A stretch of DNA of 64,000 nucleotides. Source: Theionarchaea archaeon (GTDB taxonomy: Archaea; Methanobacteriota_B; Thermococci; Methanofastidiosales; SZ-28-30). The stretch covers positions 62,001 to 126,000 of the forward strand of contig JACVGT010000019.1 of assembly GCA_018992685.1 (NCBI GenBank). The letters run 5' to 3'. This document shows positions 8,620-17,919 of the stretch, piece by piece. Position numbers and translations under genes: made by a program. Below the pieces are notes generated by a model. That model saw only the letters and a program-made list of their open reading frames with translations. It ran no database searches and was not told where the DNA came from. The first letter of the stretch is position 1; each line of letters opens with the position of its first letter.

Positions 8620-10566
8620 TCACCTTTTGAGCTCCAGGAGGCCATGCTCTTCCAGGAAGCTAAAATACCATTTCAGGAATTCCAGGGAGTTCTGCCCTGT
8701 TTCAAAGATGAGCAGCTCATTTATTTCTGAAAGTGTCCTCCTGCCATCGCTCCAGTAGACAGCCAGCGTTTCCAGAAGCCGGGATGTTTCAATTTCCCCC
8801 TGTTTTTTCTCGAACGCCTTTCGTTCTTCTAAGGACATGTCCAGGAGAACTCTGCGGGTGGAGATTGGCCCAGGGTATGTCCTCACAGGAACCCAGGTGC
8901 ATTCTTCTTGTTTCTTTTTCTCAGGAACCGTCTTATATGCTAACAATTTCTCTTTTTCAGAAGACACTACCTGATTCAGCTCCTTTTCAAGGGGCTCTGT
9001 AGAAAGTGTTGTAAGGGCCTTCACAGAACGTATGGCATGAATCTCCCTATCCAGGAGATAATCCATCTGTCCCAAGAAGTTCTGGGTCCCGTGGGGTTCT
9101 TTTTCCTTGTCTCCTTCTTTTCCCTTTTCCTTATCCTTTCCCCTTTTCCCGAGTTCATTTTCAGCCAGTATGGTAACAGCTTTCTGCACTCTATTGATGA
9201 CCCGTTCCTTGGCCTTTTCCAGGACAGTAAATGCCATCCACTGTGCTTCCTCTTCTCCTGCTGTAGCTATGAAATACGCATAGGTGGCTGTGAGAACGCC
9301 AACTCGTTTCATTGCGTCAGGATCGATCTTGTCCACTGTGTCCAGCGAAGAATGGTAAAACATGTCGGGCCATTGAATTATCATGGGGCAGGGAATCCCA
9401 ACAGAAGGATCTGATAGGACAAAGTGGTCACTTCCCCCAGAAAAAGGAGTTATCGCATGCCTGAATGTTGCGTACTTTGTGCTGTCAGAGAAATTGCCGA
9501 CCTCCTGGGTGAGCTCTCCGAATATCACCTCGGCCAGATCATTTGTGAAGGAAGGCATAGCATGAGGAGTTCTCTCCAGGAGCAGAGAAGACTTGCACAG
9601 GTCCTGGTTTTCCCCTACCATGTCCAGGTTAAGTGCTGCCACCATCCTGGGCAAGTCTTTCTCACGAGATGCAAGATACGCTACTGTACCATGGATTTCA
9701 GGCACCAGGAGAAATCGGATGCCTCTCCTTGGTTTTTTCAGCTTTCCGTCATTAATGAGATGGTTCAAACCCCTGGCCACCTCCATGAGTACACCATCTC
9801 CAGACGCATTGTCATTGGCGCTGGGCTGGGGATGGCAGAGGTGTGCTACCACTAAGACTTCCTCATCAGTCTCGCCAGGGATGAATGCATTCACGACTTC
9901 CATGTGCCCGGGGTATAATGATGACTTGATAGTTATTCTTCCTTTCACCTTCCTGTCTTGTGCCAGCAATTTCTTCAGATTCTCTCCTTGCCGGGGAGAG
10001 AGCACAAACCCAGATCCTCTCTCACCCCAGAATGAGAAGTAGTGAACAGCATCAGGAACATCAATCCGGGTTCTTCCACTGATTTCCCTGATTCCAGATG
10101 TCAGTATGGCTGCAGCCCCATAATGCAGGGCCAGATCTTTGATCTTTTCCAGAGGCAATGGTGAATGAACAATCTTCCCTTCGATATTCTGAAAATCCTT
10201 TTCATCGTCACCCTCAATATGGACGATTTCTGCTTCAACGCTCGCAGGATGACTTCTCTGTATCACTGAGGTTTTCTCATCTCTAAAATCTGCCCAGATT
10301 TTCCCATCAATTTCCAGGACAGCTGATTCAACTTTCCACTCATCGGGAAGCTGATACGACCAGTACATTGTCGTACCGTCTGCAGGAAACTCGTGCAGGT
10401 CACATTGAAGACCCCACTCCTTCATCCGGTTGCAGCACCACTGGGCTGCCTCCCTGAAATGTGGTGAAACCTGTATACGATGGAACCTCGCCACTTCGCT
10501 GGCCAGATTCTTTGCATTCCGGCCCGAAATCTCTTTCTCCACTGCGTGAAAGATGTAGTCAAACAT
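8620..10566 (-). CDS. M28-family aminopeptidase (DUF4910-like)
   Basis: The 648-residue protein has an N-terminal helical part, an inserted PA-like domain (about 100-210) and an M28 zinc-peptidase core. Metal ligands are visible in VVAHLCHPQPSANDNASGDG (His and Asp), VPEIHGT (catalytic/ligand Glu) and GGSDHF (His). From about 470 a charged linker (KRGKDKEKGKEGDKEKE) leads to a C-terminal winged-helix-like tail (RTLSEINELLIFE...FLEEHGLLELKR). No signal peptide is seen, so it is probably cytoplasmic and cleaves N-terminal residues from peptides. A TATA box at 10588-10595 sets the leaderless ATG at 10566. It is co-transcribed with the PRPP-like gene. Confidence 0.85.
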   Translation of the reverse strand: MFDYIFHAVEKEISGRNAKNLASEVARFHRIQVSPHFREAAQWCCNRMKEWGLQCDLHEFPADGTTMYWSYQLPDEWKVESAVLEIDGKIWADFRDEKTSVIQRSHPASVEAEIVHIEGDDEKDFQNIEGKIVHSPLPLEKIKDLALHYGAAAILTSGIREISGRTRIDVPDAVHYFSFWGERGSGFVLSPRQGENLKKLLAQDRKVKGRITIKSSLYPGHMEVVNAFIPGETDEEVLVVAHLCHPQPSANDNASGDGVLMEVARGLNHLINDGKLKKPRRGIRFLLVPEIHGTVAYLASREKDLPRMVAALNLDMVGENQDLCKSSLLLERTPHAMPSFTNDLAEVIFGELTQEVGNFSDSTKYATFRHAITPFSGGSDHFVLSDPSVGIPCPMIIQWPDMFYHSSLDTVDKIDPDAMKRVGVLTATYAYFIATAGEEEAQWMAFTVLEKAKERVINRVQKAVTILAENELGKRGKDKEKGKEGDKEKEPHGTQNFLGQMDYLLDREIHAIRSVKALTTLSTEPLEKELNQVVSSEKEKLLAYKTVPEKKKQEECTWVPVRTYPGPISTRRVLLDMSLEERKAFEKKQGEIETSRLLETLAVYWSDGRRTLSEINELLIFETGQNSLEFLKWYFSFLEEHGLLELKR

Positions 10567-10587
10567 AAAAAAAAATGAGGACTATGG

Positions 10588-10595
10588 CTTATAAT
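10588..10595 (-). promoter_or_regulatory. TATA box of the M28 aminopeptidase operon
   Basis: Minus-strand ATTATAAG 22-29 bases before the ATG at 10566, implying a leaderless transcript. Confidence 0.65.
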
Positions 10596-10855
10596 CGTTG
10601 CGGTTTAAGCTGTGCAATAGCAGGAGCAGGAAATATGGTATTCCGGGAATCCCTGCCCTCAGAGATACTGTCTTTTCCTGGTAAGGAGATAGCACCATAG
10701 GCTACAGGGATGTGCTGCACGAAGGCAACTCCTTCCAGGCAGTGATACAGAAAAGAACCTGCTACTTTCCCTGCCTTGGAGAAAATAAAAGTAAAAATCG
10801 TTCCAGAATGGAACAATCGTCAGGTATCTTGTGCGAGTCTTTCGGTTCATCTCTC

Positions 10856-11650
10856 CTACGTGAGTGTTATCAGCCGTCCAATCCGTCCCACGCTGAGCTG
10901 GAGTACACCTCCATATGAATCCACGTACCCATTCTCGATTCGTACCCTGTCTCCAACTCCTGCCCAGCCTACCTGCTCATTCCAGAGGACGAGTACCACT
11001 CGGCCTGTATCATCCTTGAGAGCAGCATTACTGACACTGAGCGGTTCACCCCTCCGAGAACGTACAGGGCGAGGTTCTGACTTTTCCACGATCTCACCTT
11101 CAATTGTGACATTTTTCATGCCGACCCGTAGGTCCTGCACCTTTGTCATATCATACTGGTCGGATGGGTCCCTAACTAACTGATACCAGCGCCCCCTCCA
11201 TCCAGGCTCTCCGAATTCCCAGCCTATCTGGGTGAACCCCTGCTTCTCATAAAAGTTGGAGGTCCTCACATTCCACTCAGGAGTTCCCAACGTCCACAAT
11301 TTTACGTCAGGATGGATTTCCCAGAGAATCTCACATGCTCGCGTTCCTATACCCTGTCTGTGAACCTGGGGATCCACAAAGATGCGCTCCAGCACCCTGT
11401 GCGTTTTCCCCACAACACCCACCATGATGCCTCCCACGATAGTCTCATCCATCACGATCTTGAAGTAGTCTAGAAAACTCATGAACCGTACCTGCGCCTC
11501 CGGCGAATCGTAACCCGGAGGACCTCCCGGTTCAGGGCCTGGAGATCCCACTTCAATGTCTGTATGAAATGCTCTCTTACAGATATCTGCCAGAACAGCT
11601 GCATCTTCTTCCTGCGCCAATTCCAGCCGGACAGCCTTTTCTATCTCCAT
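10856..11650 (-). CDS. GNAT acetyltransferase fused to an RPA-like OB fold
   Basis: The 264-residue protein has a GNAT domain at about 5-165: an FKIVMDETIVGGIMVG strand pair, the acetyl-CoA loop IFVDPQVHRQGIGTRA (V-x-x-x-x-R-x-x-G-I-G), and NVRTSNFYEKQGFTQIG. From about 175 a complete OB fold of the archaeal RPA/SOSS-B type follows (LRVGMKNVTIEGEIVEKS, ALKDDTGRVVLVLWNEQ, VGDRVRIENGYVDSYGG, LQLSVGRIGRL). The pairing suggests acetylation of a nucleic-acid-bound or DNA-repair target; that is inference. I chose ATG 11650 because GGAGGGAGAG lies immediately upstream; a longer frame to 11695 lacks such a site. Confidence 0.82.
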   Translation of the reverse strand: MEIEKAVRLELAQEEDAAVLADICKRAFHTDIEVGSPGPEPGGPPGYDSPEAQVRFMSFLDYFKIVMDETIVGGIMVGVVGKTHRVLERIFVDPQVHRQGIGTRACEILWEIHPDVKLWTLGTPEWNVRTSNFYEKQGFTQIGWEFGEPGWRGRWYQLVRDPSDQYDMTKVQDLRVGMKNVTIEGEIVEKSEPRPVRSRRGEPLSVSNAALKDDTGRVVLVLWNEQVGWAGVGDRVRIENGYVDSYGGVLQLSVGRIGRLITLT

Positions 11651-11679
11651 ACTTCTCTCCCTCCTTGAAGGTGCTGTTA

Positions 11680-11707
11680 AGAGATATTGTCTCATCTGGA
11701 TATCTCT
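11680..11707. repeat. Inverted repeat in the GNAT-OB leader
   Basis: AGAGATAT (11680-11687) and ATATCTCT (11700-11707) form 8-base inverted arms with a 12-base gap. They lie between the promoter at 11754 and the start at 11650, so they could be an operator or a leader hairpin. Confidence 0.35.
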
Positions 11708-11753
11708 TGCTGCATCCTATGTCTTCCTTCATCATCTTCTGCATGAAGAGATT

Positions 11754-11762
11754 CTTATAAAA
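11754..11762 (-). promoter_or_regulatory. TATA box of the GNAT-OB gene
   Basis: Minus-strand TTTTATAAG about 104 bases before the ATG, giving a leader of roughly 75-80 bases that contains an inverted repeat. Confidence 0.5.
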
Positions 11763-11847
11763 CTTGAGGTATTCCCTTCCGCGGCCAGTCCCTGTTCTCA
11801 GTCCCTTTTCCGCAACACAGACTCTCCTGCATGAAGGGTCCATACAT

Positions 11848-12960
11848 TCACGAACTGTCACCAGGTGGCTGCTTGTTACTGACGAGATACAACCCTGCGA
11901 AAATCAACAATAATATAGAAGGGAAAAATGACACATCAATGCACATGACAAAAACTGCCAGGACAATCGCATAGTACGGGAGGTTGCGTTGGTCTTTGAG
12001 AGCCTTCCTGTATAGGGTATTCAGCCCGGCACCAAAGAACCCCATCACTCCCAGTTCAAGAATGCCACCATCGAAAATCAGAGGCCCCATAATGGTGGAA
12101 GTGATATTACATGGATACCCAAACAGAAAAGGACCAATCACACTGGAAGAACTGAAATTCGACCATAACCCACCATGTGCAATGCCCCACCATCCTGCTT
12201 CGTGCACAATAGAATGTACGACGCCACAGGTGAAAGCTGAACGGTACAGGAGCAATTCCAGAGCATTGAATTTCCAGTCCTGGTACATCACACCGAGATA
12301 TCCCATGCCCACCACCAGCAGGAACAGGGGGACTGCTGAAACAACCATGTGACGAATCCTGATCTTGTCCAGCATATACAGAGATACAAAGACCACAAGT
12401 ATCAATTCCAGAATGTAAGCTCTGTAGGTAAATAATGATAGCAGAGCCAGAGCAGCCACAAAAGATAATCCTACCCTTTTCAGATCCCACTCTCTGGTCA
12501 TGAATGCCAGTCCCAGAAACACAAAAACATATCCTGCAATAAACACGATATTGACATTTGCCTGTCTCAATTCCGGGTCAAGAGCAGGGACTCCTTTCAG
12601 TACCAGCTGGGTCAAGATCAACACGATTCCAAGGGGAAAAAACCATTTCTTATCCAGACTCTGAATTGCTGCAAGAGAACCAATTGTCACAAAGGGCAAA
12701 ATGAGTCCGGGGAGGTGATATTCCTGATACGCGTAGAAGGTGGCCAGTACCACTGTTATGGCATAGTACAGGGTTCTGCTGTCTGGAAGGACTATCTGGC
12801 ATCCTGCTATATACCAAATGAGTCCCACGCCAACAAAGAGCACGGTCCGGGGATATAAGAAGAACCTGTCAGAAACATAGGAAAAACTCAGAACTCCAAT
12901 GACCGTGTACGCCACAAATCCAACGACAAAAATGTAGGGAGACACCAGCTTGTACTGCAT
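11848..12960 (-). CDS. Polytopic membrane protein, possible oligosaccharide polymerase-like
   Basis: The 370-residue product is strongly hydrophobic with about ten to twelve predicted membrane helices. A larger polar loop lies at about 225-285 (LLLYRSAFTCGVVHSIVHEAGW, then ITSTIMGPLIFDGG). That layout, and the alternation of helices with one long outside loop, resembles O-antigen polymerase/ligase proteins, but no diagnostic motif can be claimed. The ATG at 12960 is 20-28 bases after a TATA box at 12980. It sits downstream of Top6A on the same strand but has its own promoter. Confidence 0.65.
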   Translation of the reverse strand: MQYKLVSPYIFVVGFVAYTVIGVLSFSYVSDRFFLYPRTVLFVGVGLIWYIAGCQIVLPDSRTLYYAITVVLATFYAYQEYHLPGLILPFVTIGSLAAIQSLDKKWFFPLGIVLILTQLVLKGVPALDPELRQANVNIVFIAGYVFVFLGLAFMTREWDLKRVGLSFVAALALLSLFTYRAYILELILVVFVSLYMLDKIRIRHMVVSAVPLFLLVVGMGYLGVMYQDWKFNALELLLYRSAFTCGVVHSIVHEAGWWGIAHGGLWSNFSSSSVIGPFLFGYPCNITSTIMGPLIFDGGILELGVMGFFGAGLNTLYRKALKDQRNLPYYAIVLAVFVMCIDVSFFPSILLLIFAGLYLVSNKQPPGDSS

Positions 12961-12979
12961 GCACCATCACAGGGAGTAC

Positions 12980-12988
12980 CTTTAAAAT
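12980..12988 (-). promoter_or_regulatory. TATA box of the polytopic membrane protein gene
   Basis: Minus-strand ATTTTAAAG 20-28 bases before the ATG at 12960. It overlaps the 3' end of top6A by a few bases only upstream of 12991. Confidence 0.6.
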
Positions 12989-12990
12989 CT

Positions 12991-14073
12991 TTACGGCAGG
13001 AAGTCCTTGTGCTCGATCTTCTCAGGAAGATACTCCTTTGCCACAAATTCAAGGCTCTTATTGGCCAGAGCCTGCTGCTCAATTCTCACTCCCAATTTCA
13101 AGCACAATTCCAGCTCTTTCTGCCATTTCTTATGTCTGAACCATTCGTAGGACTTCAGTTCCTTTATCCGTGACTTGTCAGTGTTTTTCAATTTCTCTGT
13201 CACTGAATGCAGCCCATACTGTTCAATGTCTCTCATGGTCATGCCCACGAATTTGGCATCCGGCACACTCAGTCGTTTGGAAAGGTATGCCAGATTCATA
13301 GACCCTTGTTTAATGGTGGAATAGATGTACCATCCATACGGGTCGCCATCAGTAAAGATGATAACAGGTAAGGTCCTCTCATAGTGTAATCGGTGTATCA
13401 GCCGTCTCACGCCCCGGGGAGCCTGACCCTGACAGGCAATGATGATTGCGCCATTATTCTGAGCGAATTTTTCCTCAATCAGTCGATCTGCCATGGCAGC
13501 AGTCTCTACCACCAGAATGTACTCTGCACTGACCTCAGGGAACTCAATATCTTCCACAGTACCAGGAACGGCCCATCCTCCCCTCCCCAGTCTGCTGGCA
13601 TTGAATTCATCACCATCATCTCGTATCACAATATCACCGTACATGTACCCGCGCCTGTCAGCCGTTAGATTGAGTTGCTCTCTCAGGAGATCAAGGGAGA
13701 CTTCAATGTCCTCAGCAATGGCATTGCTCTCGGTCTGATCATCAAACGTGTTCTCTCTCGATCCTGAAATACTGTGTTTCAGGGCATAGTACAGTTCACG
13801 AATGCCGGCATGCTTTCCTTCCTCCACCAGCCTCCTGCAGTAGCTGGCCACTAGCAACGTCTGCATGAACTTTCGTGTATGAGCCACATTCATGTAGTAT
13901 CTCTTGGAATGCTTGTCTCCCAGGACCAGCATTCTGCTGCTCTCGTCGAAACTGACATTACCCAATCCCCGTTGGGGAATCTTCATATAGGGACTTCTTC
14001 CCTTGTCAATCTGATCGTATACTGATAGCCCGAATTGTTCAAGGCTTTCTTCAATTTTCTTCATGATAATCAC
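12991..14073 (-). CDS. top6A: DNA topoisomerase VI subunit A (Spo11-like)
   Basis: The 360-residue protein is the DNA-cleaving subunit of the type IIB topoisomerase. The winged-helix (CAP) domain holds the expected catalytic tyrosine region, [18 protein letters not shown], followed by [10 protein letters not shown]. The Toprim domain shows the acidic metal-binding residues, including [19 protein letters not shown] and the upstream glutamate in [10 protein letters not shown]. Length matches archaeal Top6A. The start at 14073 overlaps the Top6B stop by four bases (ATGA), so the pair is translationally coupled. Together the A2B2 enzyme relaxes and decatenates DNA using ATP. Confidence 0.95.
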   Translation of the reverse strand: MIIMKKIEESLEQFGLSVYDQIDKGRSPYMKIPQRGLGNVSFDESSRMLVLGDKHSKRYYMNVAHTRKFMQTLLVASYCRRLVEEGKHAGIRELYYALKHSISGSRENTFDDQTESNAIAEDIEVSLDLLREQLNLTADRRGYMYGDIVIRDDGDEFNASRLGRGGWAVPGTVEDIEFPEVSAEYILVVETAAMADRLIEEKFAQNNGAIIIACQGQAPRGVRRLIHRLHYERTLPVIIFTDGDPYGWYIYSTIKQGSMNLAYLSKRLSVPDAKFVGMTMRDIEQYGLHSVTEKLKNTDKSRIKELKSYEWFRHKKWQKELELCLKLGVRIEQQALANKSLEFVAKEYLPEKIEHKDFLP

Positions 14074-15626
14074 TCCGCCTGTTCACCATATTTCTTGGCA
14101 ATGACTGCATACAGCTTCTCTTCCACAGAAGAGTTCTTTTCCATCTTGATAAGGTTGCTCAGAGCGCGTGCAGTCTCTGGAGCATACTTACGGAGAGTAT
14201 CCCGTTTCTTCTTCTTCTCGTGAGCCCGTCTCTTTCCTCTGAGAAAACTCTTCAGGGATCTGCCTGCATCCATGACTCCATTCCTGATTTCAGAGTAGAT
14301 CTCCTCTTCCATGGCGACGGCCTGCTTCCCTGCAGACGTGTAGGGGATGTGTGTGGAAACCAGGTTAATAAAGAGGGTCAGAGGTGTCTTGTCCTCTTCT
14401 TTCACTCCATACCGCTTCCATTCTACAGAGTTTACTGCTTCAGTAATAGCACAGCCTCCCTGGTCAAAAATGAGAGGTGCGCTATTGGCGTAGCGAATAA
14501 TGTCGATACCATTGGTGGAGTTGTGGTTTCCCCCATATGCAACGCCCACTTCTACAATAAAGGGAATTCCTCCTTTGTAGGTGACTGCAGAGCGGGTGGT
14601 GGCATACACAAACTCTGGGTCTATGGTGGATTCCAGGCCCTTCCTCACATTCTCATCTCCTATGGCGATCAGTCCTTCTGTAGGTGGTGCCATGAATTTC
14701 ACCTGACTGAAGGCCTGCACCAGCTCTTCTGCTTCCTTCCAGGTCAGCTTGCCGGGATTCTTGCCCAGAGAAAAGGAAATCAACTTCTCTATATCTCTCA
14801 GGCGAGTCTTACTTATGCGAACGAAATCATTGAGGAGAAATGAGGAAACGGTTCTCTTATCCGTATGCCTGGCCATCAAGAGCATGTCATGAGGAGAAAT
14901 TCCCTGCGGGTGGGGTTTGATCTCCTTGGGAGATTTAGGAATTGTGGTGATGCTGCGCTCGAAGAGGAGCTTTGAGCCATCGGGCTCGACAAACGTGATG
15001 GTAGCATGAGGGTTGGAAATGGATGTCATCCGCAAGTAATTGTACGGGCTATACCGGGATTTGTTGTACAGCACTTTCTTGGCCTCAACCAAGAGCTTTG
15101 TCCCCCTCCACTTCTCGTCATTCTTCCGTTTTTTCTTGTGGACAATTCTCCCGATGTTGTGTTCCACATCAATCTGTACTTCGCATTTTACGATATGTGA
15201 ATCGCCGGTAGAAGTAATGACAACTGAGGGTTTCCCAGTGGTAACCTGAGAGTACATGACTGCGCCCGAAATGCCGATTCCCTGCTGGCCCCGGGACTGG
15301 ATATTACGGTGGGCTTTACTTCCTGCCAGCATGCGTCCAAAGACCTCCGGAATATAACCCAAGGGAATGCCTGATGCATTATCCTCAATGGCAACCCTGT
15401 AGTGCTCGCTACCCAGTTCCTCAATTTCAACTCTGATATCGGGGAGAATTCGTGCATCTTCGCACGCATCCAGTGCATTGGTTACTCCTTCGTGGATCAA
15501 GGTGGTCAACGAGCGAATCTTCCCCGTGTAGCCCAGCATGGCTGCATTCTTCCTGAAGAATTCGGAAACACTCTGCACCCTGAAATCCTTGAAGATGTCA
15601 TTAGCGTGACGGCTTTCCTGATTCAT
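14070..15626 (-). CDS. top6B: DNA topoisomerase VI subunit B
   Basis: The 518-residue protein is the GHKL ATPase subunit of topoisomerase VI. Motifs seen: [16 protein letters not shown] (ATP/Mg Glu-Asn), [11 protein letters not shown], the lid region [17 protein letters not shown], and a transducer domain ending with the conserved lysine loop region around [21 protein letters not shown]. The length is normal for the archaeal form. ATG 15626 has GAGGT upstream and a TATA box at 15704, giving a short leader of about 55 bases. It is the first gene of a two-gene unit with Top6A. Confidence 0.95.
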   Translation of the reverse strand: MNQESRHANDIFKDFRVQSVSEFFRKNAAMLGYTGKIRSLTTLIHEGVTNALDACEDARILPDIRVEIEELGSEHYRVAIEDNASGIPLGYIPEVFGRMLAGSKAHRNIQSRGQQGIGISGAVMYSQVTTGKPSVVITSTGDSHIVKCEVQIDVEHNIGRIVHKKKRKNDEKWRGTKLLVEAKKVLYNKSRYSPYNYLRMTSISNPHATITFVEPDGSKLLFERSITTIPKSPKEIKPHPQGISPHDMLLMARHTDKRTVSSFLLNDFVRISKTRLRDIEKLISFSLGKNPGKLTWKEAEELVQAFSQVKFMAPPTEGLIAIGDENVRKGLESTIDPEFVYATTRSAVTYKGGIPFIVEVGVAYGGNHNSTNGIDIIRYANSAPLIFDQGGCAITEAVNSVEWKRYGVKEEDKTPLTLFINLVSTHIPYTSAGKQAVAMEEEIYSEIRNGVMDAGRSLKSFLRGKRRAHEKKKKRDTLRKYAPETARALSNLIKMEKNSSVEEKLYAVIAKKYGEQAE

Positions 15627-15703
15627 GAAGATACCTCATTTGTAGTAATTCCGATCTTTTCATGGTTTACGTAATATTCTACTGTTTCATCTTTTCGGGC
15701 ATA

Positions 15704-15714
15704 CCTTATAAAAT
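15704..15714 (-). promoter_or_regulatory. TATA box of the top6BA operon
   Basis: Minus-strand ATTTTATAAGG, about 80 bases upstream of the Top6B ATG, with GAGGT close to the start codon. Confidence 0.55.
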
Positions 15715-15783
15715 TTGCGGTAGTGCAGGAGAAAAGTGAAAATCGCAGAGAGTGCACCGTCGGAAGGCGATGACAAGACGTTC

Positions 15784-16155
15784 TCAACCCTTCCTGGTAA
15801 CCAGCACATCTTCCTTTTCTAACAAATAGTAAATCGTTCTCCTGGGAATTCTTAATCTCCTGGAGATTTCAGTTATTGGCGTACCTTCCTTCAAAAGCCT
15901 GGAAATCTCCTTGATATCCTGTTCTGTGTAGCGAGGGGGTCTTCCCACTGGAATATCTCCTTTCTGTAGGGAGACACGGGCTTTCTCCAGGTAGGCCCTG
16001 ACTCGCTGAGAAGTCTGGACAAAAATGCTGGGAGGCAGGATGACGACCTTGAGGTTTTCTCCATGCTCCAGGAGGGCCAAAAGCACATCCATACCCAGAA
16101 TACGTGGAACATATACCCTTCTTTCTGAGAATCCTTCCTTGATCTCAGCGATCAA
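15784..16155 (-). CDS. Helix-turn-helix DNA-binding protein (Hin-type HTH)
   Basis: The product (123 residues from TTG 16155) has an N-terminal alpha/beta part (VYVPRILGMDVLLALLEHG, LKVVILPPSIF) and a C-terminal resolvase/Hin-like HTH, G-R-P-P-R-Y-T-E-Q-D-I-K-E-I followed by ITEISRRLRIPRRTIYYLL. It probably acts as a regulator. The start is uncertain. TTG 16155 has AGGAGG only two bases away, while the frame stays open and protein-like for eleven codons further, to the stop codon of the preceding GGGP synthase gene, with only ATT at 16188 as a possible initiator. It is the last gene of the Tsr3-L40e-GGGPS operon. Confidence 0.75.
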   Translation of the reverse strand: MIAEIKEGFSERRVYVPRILGMDVLLALLEHGENLKVVILPPSIFVQTSQRVRAYLEKARVSLQKGDIPVGRPPRYTEQDIKEISRLLKEGTPITEISRRLRIPRRTIYYLLEKEDVLVTRKG

Positions 16156-16188
16156 TGCCTCCTTATTTCTGGACTCAAAGACTTTAAT

Positions 16189-16944
16189 TCAGGATTCCCC
16201 CTTGATTGCTCTTACTATGGGAGACAATACACGTTCAATGTTCTCTGCCTTCTCTATGATGGTGCCTGTCACCACAATATCTGCCCCTGCTTTTACCACC
16301 CGGGAGGCCTGTTCTGGGGTGCGAATTCCTCCTCCCACCACAATAGGAATATCCACCATCATCCGCACCATGGAAATCATGCTGTCAGGTACTGGCTCTG
16401 AAGCACCCGACCCTGCCTCCAGATAGATCAGGTCCATGCCCATGAACTGAGCAGCTAGGGCATAGGCAGCTGCTATCTTGGGTTTCCTCCGTGGGATAGC
16501 ATCGGCCTCAGCTACCCATCCCACTGTTTCCCCGGGCTCCACCACAAGGTACCCCATGGGCAGTGGTTCCAACTGGAACATTTTCACAGAATATGCCCCC
16601 AGGGCCTGGGCCTTCGTGATGAAGTAGGGATTTCTAGAGTTCAGAATACTCATGAAGAAGATGGCATCTGCATACGAAGAAACTGCAGACCAATTACCGG
16701 GGAAAATGATCACTGGCAGGGTACAGCCCTTCTTGATGCCCTTAATGGTGAGATCATTAATCTGCCCTACTGCAGAGCTAGAACCCCCCACCATGATGGC
16801 GTCACATCCTGCCTTTTCAATGGCAGCAGCCATTTTGTCAACAGTTTCAATATCCACTCCATCGGGGTCAATCAGGGCAAAATGAAGCTTTTCCGTGGCA
16901 AGCTTCCTGGCAATGTAGTCAGAGACCTTTCCCATGACCTTCAC
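16189..16944 (-). CDS. Geranylgeranylglyceryl phosphate synthase
   Basis: The 251-residue TIM-barrel prenyltransferase joins geranylgeranyl diphosphate to sn-glycerol-1-phosphate, the first ether bond of archaeal membrane lipids. Signatures are [50 protein letters not shown], and the phosphate-binding [15 protein letters not shown] and [14 protein letters not shown]. It belongs to the larger archaeal group with the YLEAGSGA motif. The start is GTG 16944, which overlaps the TGA of the L40e gene (GTGA), so translation is coupled. It lies in an operon with Tsr3 and L40e. Confidence 0.93.
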   Translation of the reverse strand: MKVMGKVSDYIARKLATEKLHFALIDPDGVDIETVDKMAAAIEKAGCDAIMVGGSSSAVGQINDLTIKGIKKGCTLPVIIFPGNWSAVSSYADAIFFMSILNSRNPYFITKAQALGAYSVKMFQLEPLPMGYLVVEPGETVGWVAEADAIPRRKPKIAAAYALAAQFMGMDLIYLEAGSGASEPVPDSMISMVRMMVDIPIVVGGGIRTPEQASRVVKAGADIVVTGTIIEKAENIERVLSPIVRAIKGES

Positions 16945-17084
16945 GCCCTGCGTTCTTTTGCCTTGGGCCTGAGTTTATCATATCCACATTTTCTGCATCG
17001 CTTCGCCCGCCAGGCGTTTCTGGCATTGCACTTCATACAGATTCTCACGTTGAACAGTCTTTTCTGAGCTTCAGGTGATTTCAA
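16941..17084 (-). CDS. rpl40e: 50S ribosomal protein L40e
   Basis: This 47-residue protein is too short for many gene finders. It matches archaeal L40e closely: [15 protein letters not shown], then [21 protein letters not shown]. The four cysteines of two CxxC pairs bind one zinc ion. The start is TTG 17084, preceded by GGAG/GTGAG, four bases after the Tsr3 stop codon, and the TGA overlaps the GTG start of the GGGP synthase gene. Both junctions show it is the middle gene of a tightly packed operon. It is a structural protein of the large ribosomal subunit. Confidence 0.9.
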   Translation of the reverse strand: MKSPEAQKRLFNVRICMKCNARNAWRAKRCRKCGYDKLRPKAKERRA

Positions 17085-17088
17085 ATTC

Positions 17089-17580
17089 TCACTCTCCTAA
17101 GTATGTTTGCTGAATACTGATGACTTCCTTGCTGGATTGAGCTTGGGCATACGATTCAAGCAATTCTTGGTTCAGACGCATAAAAGTCTTTCCCCACCTG
17201 AACTTCGAGAGGATACTTAAAGCTTTCGACTTTTCCTCCAGAATGTACAGAGCAGCAGCGAGAGCTTCCGCTGTAGACAGCTTGGTGGGCTTGCCGAAGT
17301 TCACAGGGTTTGCTGCCACAAGGTAAGGGAGGGCTCTCCTGTGTCTGAACTTCTTGGTGAACTGGGGTTTCCTATTCCAGGAATAGTCCAGGGCTGTCAA
17401 AGAAGAGTACATGGCATCTTCAGGGGAGAGGGCTCTGATACTGAATGGATCCAAGACAAGGGTGGAATAGGGGATCTCCCGGAATGAATGAACAATAGTA
17501 ACTAGGTTGAATTTAGCAAGCCGAAGAGCGGTGCATTTCTTTGGGTCGCAGTGTCCAGCGTGATAAACATAAATATTCAC
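17089..17580 (-). CDS. tsr3: Tsr3-type rRNA aminocarboxypropyltransferase
   Basis: The 163-residue protein matches the DUF367/Tsr3 family, which transfers the aminocarboxypropyl group of S-adenosylmethionine to a hypermodified uridine of the small-subunit rRNA. Family blocks seen: [15 protein letters not shown] at the start, [56 protein letters not shown] and the [18 protein letters not shown] end. It is the first gene of the operon Tsr3-L40e-GGGPS-HTH, with a TATA box at 17601. Length is typical of the archaeal form. Confidence 0.92.
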   Translation of the reverse strand: MNIYVYHAGHCDPKKCTALRLAKFNLVTIVHSFREIPYSTLVLDPFSIRALSPEDAMYSSLTALDYSWNRKPQFTKKFRHRRALPYLVAANPVNFGKPTKLSTAEALAAALYILEEKSKALSILSKFRWGKTFMRLNQELLESYAQAQSSKEVISIQQTYLGE

Positions 17581-17600
17581 AGATTCACAAAAGAAGGAAC

Positions 17601-17610
17601 CTTTTTAAAG
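17601..17610 (-). promoter_or_regulatory. TATA box of the tsr3-rpl40e-GGGPS operon
   Basis: Minus-strand CTTTAAAAAG 21-30 bases before the ATG at 17580, consistent with a leaderless transcript for the whole operon. Confidence 0.65.
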
Positions 17611-17693
17611 TTCACCGTTCTCCATCTCGGAAGAACGTGGACTGTGAGTGTGGGATTTTGAATACCTTCACTCTGTGTACGCCGGCCAGCTGA

Positions 17694-17804
17694 TTATCTC
17701 CATATGTTGTTTCTTCTCCCAGGTGCGAGAAGCTCTCCACAATAGTTCCTGGTGGAAGCAATGCCCAGAACGGTGCAACCCCCTGGAATGACCACAGTGC
17801 TCAT
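17694..17804 (-). CDS. Candidate 36-residue ORF of unknown function
   Basis: In the gap between tsr3 and a small membrane gene, a frame from ATG 17804 encodes 36 residues (start M-S-T-V-V-I-P-G-G-C-T-V, end R-R-N-N-I-W-R). The frame also stays open well upstream. A TATA-like AATATATATC on the minus strand at 17856-17865 could drive a transcript starting near 17830. There is no family match I can name and no clear ribosome binding site, so the transcript could equally be a non-coding RNA or nothing. Confidence 0.2.
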   Translation of the reverse strand: MSTVVIPGGCTVLGIASTRNYCGELLAPGRRNNIWR

Positions 17805-17854
17805 GATGTGTGAGAGCCCATACCGAGGCTGCCCAGTCCAGGAATCAGCCAAAA

Positions 17855-17863
17855 GATATATAT
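17855..17863 (+). promoter_or_regulatory. TATA element, readable in both directions
   Basis: GATATATAT upstream of the small membrane protein gene. The AT-only core is near-symmetric and could also serve minus-strand transcription. Confidence 0.4.
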
Positions 17864-17919
17864 TACTTAAACGCAGGATGAAGAGGTAGAAAAGAACCGT
17901 CGAATTGGAGATGTACATC

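Noticed and set aside
10589..10816. 75-codon minus-strand frame between the GNAT-OB and M28 genes
   Set aside because: It starts with TTG, has no promoter or binding site and no recognisable family; kept only as a remote possibility.
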